NCBI RefSeq assembly: GCF_016887965.1
Contig: NZ_JAFDVD010000016.1
Coordinates: 62,001 to 126,000 of the forward strand
DNA from: Phycicoccus sonneratiae
GTDB taxonomy: Bacteria > Actinomycetota > Actinomycetes > Actinomycetales > Dermatophilaceae
Direction: 5' to 3'
DNA length: 64,000 nucleotides
How positions within the stretch are numbered: position 1 is the first letter of the stretch; each line of letters opens with the position of its first letter. Positions 59,317 through 64,000 of this stretch are shown here, piece by piece. Under the pieces are notes generated by a model. It saw nothing but the letters and a program-made list of their open reading frames with translations. It did not search any database and had not been told where the DNA came from. Both the position numbers and the translations under genes were made by a program.

Positions 59317-60383
59317 CGGCCCTCCTGGGTCGTGGGGCGGGAGCGGAGCATCCAGAGCAGGACGGGGGCACCGAGCAGGCCGGTGACGAGGCCGACGGGG
59401 AGCGCGGTGCCGGGGACGGCGTAGGCCGCGAGGTGGTCGGCGCCGACGACGACGACCGCCCCGACGAGGGCGGCGACACCGACCGACGGCCGGCCGGGCA
59501 CCAGGCGGCGGGCGATGGGACCGCTGAGGAACCCGACGAAGGCCACCGGCCCGACGACCGCGGTGGCCGCCGCGACGAGGGCGACGACGACGAGGGTGAC
59601 CCCGACCCGCAGTGCCGTGACCCGCACCCCGAGCGCGGCGGCGAGGTCGTCCCCGAGCCCGAGGACCGGCAGCCGGCCGGCGAGCAGCAGGGCCACCGGC
59701 AGGAGGAGCGCGTCGAGGACGAGGAGGCGCGCGATGTCGGCCCACGTCACCGTGTTGAGGCTGCCGCTCAGCCAGACGAGGGCGTCCTGCGCCTGGTAGA
59801 TGCTGGCGCGCACGAGCAGCCAGTGGACGACCGCCGACAACCCGGCGGCCAGCGCGACGCCGACGAGGACCATCCGGCCGGTCGCCCCTCCGCGACCTCC
59901 GGCCTGGCCGAGGATGACGAGCGCGGCGAGCAGCGAGCCGCCGAGGGCGGCGAGGGTGACGGGGGTCCCGCGGACGCCGAACACGACGACGGCCGTGACG
60001 GCGGCGGCGCTGGCGCCGAGGGTGATCCCGAGGACGTCCGGGCTGGCCAGCGGGTTGCGCAGCAGCACCTGGAACGCGGCGCCGGCGGCACCGAACGCGG
60101 CGCCGGCGAGCACGGCGACGAGGGCGCGGGGCAGGGTCGACTCCATGAGGACGAACGAGGCCCCGGGCACGGGCTCGCCGCCGATGATCCGCACCGCGTC
60201 GACGAGCGAGACGCGGTAGTCGCCGAGGAGGGCCCGGACGAGGACGAGGGCGAGGACGAGTAGCACGAGGACGGTGACGACGGCGCGGCGTCGGCGACGC
60301 GGCCCCCGGCGGGCGCGGGCGAGGGCCTGCGCCGTCGAGGTCCGGGGCGCGGTGGCGGGCCGGGCGGGTGCGGCGGCGGACAT
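59313..60383 (-). CDS. Iron-siderophore ABC permease (FecD/FepG type)
   Basis: 356 residues with a basic N-terminus and about nine to ten membrane segments. LPRALVAVLAGAAFGAAGAAFQ, RNPLASPDVLGITLGAS and the ATPase-contact region GPVAFVGFLSGPIARRLVPG are FecCD marks. In the usual position two for this family, the PDVLG motif (second permease) identifies it as the FecD/FepG type. Confidence 0.94.
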   Translation of the reverse strand: MSAAAPARPATAPRTSTAQALARARRGPRRRRRAVVTVLVLLVLALVLVRALLGDYRVSLVDAVRIIGGEPVPGASFVLMESTLPRALVAVLAGAAFGAAGAAFQVLLRNPLASPDVLGITLGASAAAVTAVVVFGVRGTPVTLAALGGSLLAALVILGQAGGRGGATGRMVLVGVALAAGLSAVVHWLLVRASIYQAQDALVWLSGSLNTVTWADIARLLVLDALLLPVALLLAGRLPVLGLGDDLAAALGVRVTALRVGVTLVVVALVAAATAVVGPVAFVGFLSGPIARRLVPGRPSVGVAALVGAVVVVGADHLAAYAVPGTALPVGLVTGLLGAPVLLWMLRSRPTTQEGR

Positions 60384-61441
60384 CAGAGCCCCCTGACCCG
60401 GCGGACGACGAGGACGAGGACCGGCGCCCCGACGACCGCGCAGACGATGCCGACCTGCACCTCCGACGGCGGGGCGACGAGGCGTCCGACGACGTCGGCG
60501 AGGACGACGAAGGCCGGCCCGAGCAGGACCGACAGGAGGAGCACCCGGCGGTGACCGACACCGACGAGGACCCGGACGAGGTGGGGGACGACGAGCCCGA
60601 CGAAGGCGATCGGCCCGGCGAGCGCGGTGGCCGTCGCGGCGAGGAGGACGGCGCCGGCGGCGGCCAGCCCGCGCTGGACGACGACGTTCTGCCCCAGCCC
60701 GCGCGCGAGGTCGTCGCCGAGCGCGACCGCGTCGAGGGTCGGGCCGGAGGTGAGGGCCAGGGCCGCGCCGACGAGGAGCACCGGCAGCACGTCGAGGACC
60801 TGACCGGCGTCCCGGCCGGCGACCGAGCCCACCTGCCAGAAGCGGAAGCTGTCGAGCGAGCCCCGGTCGGTGACGAGCACGGCGCCGATGAGGCTCTGCG
60901 CCAGCGCCATCACCGCGGCTCCGGCAAGCGCCATCGACACCGGGGCGCTGGCCCGCGGGGCCATCAGGGTGAGGGCCTGGACGAGGGCGGCGACCGCGAG
61001 GGTGCCGACGATCGCGGCGACGACGTAGCCGCCGACCGTGTCGAGCCCGAGGAAGCGGATGCCGAGCACGACGGCGAGCGCGGCGCCGGAGTTGAGGCCG
61101 AGGATGCCCGGCTCGGCGACCGGGTTGCGGCTCAGGCCCTGGAGGACGACTCCGGAGAGGGCGACGGCCGCGCCGACGACGAGGCCGATGACCGTGCGGT
61201 CGATGCGGGCGGCGACGATCGCGGCGGTGCCGGGGTCCCGACCTGTGCCGGTGAGGGCCGCGAGCACCTCGCCCGGCGCCAGGTGCTGCACCCCGAGCAG
61301 GAGCGACGCGGCGACCGCCCCGAGCACGGCGAGGGCCGCGCCGACGAGCGCCCACGCCATCGGCACGCGCGCCGGCCCGACCCGCGACCCCGTGGCGGGG
61401 GTGGTCGCGGGCCGGGCCTGCGGCGCGGCGGTCGTGCTCAC
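60383..61441 (-). CDS. Iron-siderophore ABC permease (FecC/FepD type)
   Basis: 352 residues, GTG start. About nine to ten membrane segments; RIDRTVIGLVVGAAVALSGVVLQ, RNPVAEPGILGLNSGAAL and GPIAFVGLVVPHLVRVLVG are FecCD motifs, PGILG-type for the first permease. Overlaps the binding-protein stop by 4 bases; coupled translation along the whole operon. Confidence 0.94.
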   Translation of the reverse strand: MSTTAAPQARPATTPATGSRVGPARVPMAWALVGAALAVLGAVAASLLLGVQHLAPGEVLAALTGTGRDPGTAAIVAARIDRTVIGLVVGAAVALSGVVLQGLSRNPVAEPGILGLNSGAALAVVLGIRFLGLDTVGGYVVAAIVGTLAVAALVQALTLMAPRASAPVSMALAGAAVMALAQSLIGAVLVTDRGSLDSFRFWQVGSVAGRDAGQVLDVLPVLLVGAALALTSGPTLDAVALGDDLARGLGQNVVVQRGLAAAGAVLLAATATALAGPIAFVGLVVPHLVRVLVGVGHRRVLLLSVLLGPAFVVLADVVGRLVAPPSEVQVGIVCAVVGAPVLVLVVRRVRGL

Positions 61442-62493
61442 GCGGCGGGCTCGCCCTTGACGGCCGACACGAGCTTGGGGAGGAAGTCCTGCACGGCGGT
61501 CGTCACCGAGAGCGGGCTCGGCAGGGACATCGAGAGGGCCACCTCGTTGTCGGCGCTCGCGACGTAGTGGCCGTCCTCGAGCGCGGGGATCTGCCCGATG
61601 AGCGGGTTCTTCCGCAGCTCGTCGGCGCCCGCCCCATCCTCGGCGTAGAAGACGACGACGTCGGCCTGGAGGGTCGAGGCCTTCTCGGCCGAGAGGTTGG
61701 CGGAGAAGGCGCTCGGGTCCTTCTCGCTGAGCTCGGCGACGGTCGGGGAGTCGACGAACCCGAACTCGCGGAGCATCTGCGGGCGCAGGTCGGCGGTCGT
61801 GTACAGCCCGATGGTCGACAGGTCGGTCGGCGTGAACCACGCCCAGGCCGCCGACCTGCCCTTGATCTCCGGGTTCGCGGCGACGGCGTCGGCGATGGTC
61901 TTCTCGGTGGCGGTCGTCAGCTGCTCGGCCTGCGCCGGCTTCCCGACCGCCCGGCCGATGGCCGCGACCTGGTCCTGCCACGGTGTGCCCCAGGCCTTCT
62001 CGGTCCACGCAACCGTCGGGGCGATCTTGGAGAGCTTGTCGTAGTCCTCCTGCGTGATCCCCGAGCTGAGGCCGAGGATGAGGTCCGGCGTCGTCGCCGC
62101 GATGTCGGTGAAGGGGATGCCGGCCGAGTCGTCGTACCGGGTCATCCCGGAGGCGTCGAGGCCCGCGTCGGCGACCGCGGCGTCGAACCAGTCGGTCGAG
62201 CCGGCCTCGTTGCCACCCCAGGTGATCTTCGGGGCACCGACGGGGACGACACCGAGCGCGACGAGGGTGTCGGCGTCGGCCCAGCCGACCGTCGCGACCC
62301 GGGTCGGCGCCTTCTCGACCGTGGTCGTGCCGTACGCGTGCTCGACGGTGACCGGGAAGGCAGCGGCCTCGGCGGAGGCGCCGGCCGCCGCCGTGGACGA
62401 CGAGCCGCCCGAGGGACCGGTCGAGCAGGCGGCGAGGACGAGGGCGGCGGCGGCGAGGGGGGCGGCGGCGAGCAGCCGGCGGCGGGACGGCAC
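61438..62493 (-). CDS. Iron-siderophore-binding lipoprotein
   Basis: 351 residues. Lipoprotein signal, lipobox LVLAAC at about residue 23, Ser/Gly/Ala linker and a class III solute-binding domain: VTVEHAYGTTTVEKAPTRVATVG, PDLILGLSSGITQEDYDKLSKIAPTV (in pieces), and the C-terminal YVASADNEVALSMSLPSPLS. Long connecting helix as in FhuD/FepB. First gene of the operon, directly under the DtxR boxes, so made in low iron. Confidence 0.94.
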   Translation of the reverse strand: MPSRRRLLAAAPLAAAALVLAACSTGPSGGSSSTAAAGASAEAAAFPVTVEHAYGTTTVEKAPTRVATVGWADADTLVALGVVPVGAPKITWGGNEAGSTDWFDAAVADAGLDASGMTRYDDSAGIPFTDIAATTPDLILGLSSGITQEDYDKLSKIAPTVAWTEKAWGTPWQDQVAAIGRAVGKPAQAEQLTTATEKTIADAVAANPEIKGRSAAWAWFTPTDLSTIGLYTTADLRPQMLREFGFVDSPTVAELSEKDPSAFSANLSAEKASTLQADVVVFYAEDGAGADELRKNPLIGQIPALEDGHYVASADNEVALSMSLPSPLSVTTAVQDFLPKLVSAVKGEPAA

Positions 62494-62511
62494 GATGGTC
62501 TCCAGTCGGGG

Positions 62512-62529
62512 TAAGGCGAGACTTACTTA
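62512..62529 (-). promoter_or_regulatory. Second, weaker DtxR/IdeR-type box
   Basis: TAAGGCGAGACTTACTTA, a degenerate version of the iron box, overlapping the strong box by 3 bases and closer to the siderophore-binding gene. Two DtxR dimers often bind overlapping boxes. Confidence 0.45.
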
Positions 62530-62545
62530 GGTGAGCCTCACCTTA
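62527..62545 (-). promoter_or_regulatory. DtxR/IdeR-type iron box
   Basis: TTAGGTGAGCCTCACCTTA, a 19-base palindrome close to the DtxR/IdeR consensus TTAGGTTAGCCTAACCTAA. Located 34 bases before the ATG of the siderophore-binding lipoprotein (start 62493). Iron-loaded regulator would shut off the uptake operon. Confidence 0.88.
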
Positions 62546-62588
62546 TAAGCACGCCCGGCCCGGCCGTCAACCACCCCTCGCGATCGGG

Positions 62589-63806
62589 TCACTCCGGGGC
62601 GGACCAGGCCTGTCGCATCGAGAGCTTGCCGCCGGTCTGCAGCAGCGAGCGCCGGTAGAGCCGTTCGGCGACCCGCACGACCGCCCCGGCCGCGACGAGG
62701 AGCAGGGCGAGCGCGACGAGGGCCTCCCACCACTGGGCCGTGCCCTCGAGGAGCCGGGTCGGCATGAGCACCGCGGAGAACGGCGGCAGGTACGAGACGA
62801 CGACCTTCGCCGCCCCGTCGAGGAAGAGCGAGCCGAAGAAGACGGCCATGACGAGCATCGTCAGCGGGGTCGCGGTGCTCTGCACCTCCTCGGTGCGCGA
62901 CGCGAGCGCACCGGCCACGGCCCAGAGCGCGGCGAGGGCGACGAACCCGGCGACGAAGAAGACGAGGAACCAGACGACCGGGCCGCTGACCGCCGTGACG
63001 AAGGAGGAGTAGGGCGTCAGCGACAGGCCGACGAGGCCGACCGCGGCGAAGAGCACCATCTGGGCGATGGCCAGCGCGCTGTTGCCGATGATCTTCCCGA
63101 CGAGCAGCTGTCGCACCGGGATCGACGTCGCGATGATCTCGACGATCCGCGACTGCTTCTCCTCGACGACGCTGTTGGCCAGCGTGATCCCGAAGGTCAG
63201 CGTCGCGATGTAGAAGAGGAAGGCGAACGCGAAGGCGATGCCCGACGCGAGGCCGGCCCGCTCGGCGTCCCCGGTGAGCAGCGAGGTGGTCACCGTGGAC
63301 CCGGCCTGGAGCTGCTCGGCCGTCGTCCCGAGGTCGCTCGCCTGCTGCTCGAGCGCGGCCTGGCGCACCACCTCGCGGGTCACGCCGGTCAGCGCGTCCT
63401 CCTCCTCGCTGTCGGTCGTCAGCACCCACGTCCCGCCGTCTCGGTGCAGCCACGCGTCGGCGTCGCCCTCCCGGACGAGCGCGCGGGCGGCGGCGGGGTC
63501 GGCGGCGTCGGTGACCTCGACCGCGACCGTGTCGTCGACCCCCGTCGCGTCGGTGGCGAGGCGCTCGGCCATCGACCGGTCCGCGGCCGTGGCGGCGACC
63601 GAGTACGTGGTCGTCCGTCCCGCGTCCCAGGCCTGCCAGCCCATGAAGGCGGCGATGACGACGACCGTGAAGACGGTGCCGAGGAGGAAGGCGCGGTCGG
63701 TGAGCTTGACGACGACCTCGCGGCGCGCGACGAGGGCCCAGGCGGCGCGGCCGGCCGCGGGCTCGTCGGCGACGGTGGTGTCCGGGGGCGTGAGGGTCGT
63801 GGTCAT
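62589..63806 (-). CDS. ABC-2 type transporter permease (NatB-like)
   Basis: 405 residues. N-terminal membrane segment (AFLLGTVFTVVVIAAFMGW), a soluble loop of about 130 residues outside, then five to six membrane segments; LTFGITLANSVVEEKQSRIVEI and IPVRQLLVGKIIGNSALAIAQ are NatB-type (ABC2_membrane_3) signatures. Works with the ATPase gene ending at 63806. NatAB exports sodium in Bacillus, but family members move many substrates. Confidence 0.9.
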   Translation of the reverse strand: MTTTLTPPDTTVADEPAAGRAAWALVARREVVVKLTDRAFLLGTVFTVVVIAAFMGWQAWDAGRTTTYSVAATAADRSMAERLATDATGVDDTVAVEVTDAADPAAARALVREGDADAWLHRDGGTWVLTTDSEEEDALTGVTREVVRQAALEQQASDLGTTAEQLQAGSTVTTSLLTGDAERAGLASGIAFAFAFLFYIATLTFGITLANSVVEEKQSRIVEIIATSIPVRQLLVGKIIGNSALAIAQMVLFAAVGLVGLSLTPYSSFVTAVSGPVVWFLVFFVAGFVALAALWAVAGALASRTEEVQSTATPLTMLVMAVFFGSLFLDGAAKVVVSYLPPFSAVLMPTRLLEGTAQWWEALVALALLLVAAGAVVRVAERLYRRSLLQTGGKLSMRQAWSAPE

Positions 63807-64000
63807 CAGGCGGCCACCTCTCGGTAGATGTCGGACAGGGCCGGACGGACGGGGGAGAACTCGCGGACCCCTCCGCGGGCGGCGGCCTCGCGCAGGACGA
63901 CCTGCTCGGCGCCGTCGTCGACGACCTCGACGAGGGCGGTCGGGCCGTCGACGTCGACGACGTGGATGCCCCGCACCTCGCGGACCCAGCCGGCGTCGCG
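63806..64000 (-). CDS. ABC transporter ATPase, C-terminal end only
   Basis: Open frame from the window edge to a TGA at 63806-63808: 64 residues, including VRGIHVVDVDGPTALVEV and VREFSPVRPALSDIYREVAA. This is the DUF4162-type tail found after the nucleotide-binding domain of NatA-like exporters. The stop shares a base with the permease ATG (TGATG overlap). The ATPase motifs lie outside the window. Confidence 0.8.
   Translation of the reverse strand, partial: RDAGWVREVRGIHVVDVDGPTALVEVVDDGAEQVVLREAAARGGVREFSPVRPALSDIYREVAA

Overview
The window is a piece of a chromosome from a high-GC Gram-positive bacterium. Base composition is very GC-rich, codons end almost always in G or C, and many genes start with GTG or overlap by 4 bases. 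The gene families (ECF42 sigma factor, DtxR/IdeR-type iron boxes, BsaP next to bioB, DUF6584, DUF1206, cydABDC) point to an actinobacterium, most likely of the Micrococcales/Intrasporangiaceae kind. The lineage is inferred from gene content; no rRNA is present to confirm it.

Layout. 1-1067: end of an ECF42-type sigma factor. 1137-6227 (minus): a branched-chain 2-oxoacid/pyruvate dehydrogenase operon (E1 alpha, E1 beta, E2) followed at 4 bases by an unknown 487-residue protein. 6375-13031: assorted genes (lipoprotein, membrane alpha/beta hydrolase, HisC-like aminotransferase, aldo/keto reductase, phage-holin-4-type membrane protein, GalE, VOC protein with an AraC regulator). 13176-20612: cytochrome bd oxidase operon cydABDC with a BlaI/MecI-type repressor, an M56 (BlaR1-type) metalloprotease and a YqeY protein coupled to its end; an inverted repeat just before cydA is a candidate target of that repressor. 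22096-36698: biotin genes in three blocks (bioB-bsaP, bioA, bioF-bioD) separated by a flavin reductase, DUF6584, two secreted proteins and an insertion element.

29660-32305 is a complete 2646-bp IS1595/ISXO2-type element with 29-bp terminal inverted repeats and a perfect 8-bp target duplication. Besides the transposase it carries a two-gene passenger cassette (a 281-residue protein of unknown function and an overlapping 52-residue acidic protein) and, on the opposite strand, a tRNA-like fold. 32337-40625 holds small housekeeping genes, a GntR/membrane-protein pair and purB.

40641-50094 is a sugar-catabolic locus that looks built for a galactoside or amino sugar: ABC importer, SIS isomerase/deaminase, GH4 glycosidase, amidohydrolase, DeoR regulator, PfkB kinase and class II aldolase. 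50122-52787 is a CsoR/CopA copper module with a clear operator. 52873-57587 holds VOC, SpoU methyltransferase, two PAP2 phosphatases, DUF1206 and a HAD phosphatase. 57632-62545 (minus) is an iron-siderophore uptake operon behind two overlapping DtxR-type boxes. 62589-64000 is an ABC-2 exporter pair cut by the window edge.

The most unusual signals are: a 29-nt repeat inserted in frame, in opposite orientations, into the linkers of two unrelated proteins (E2 and CopA); the passenger cassette and tRNA-like fold inside the insertion element; a BlaI/M56 pair welded to the cyd operon; and several long, sequence-unrelated palindromes in intergenic gaps.
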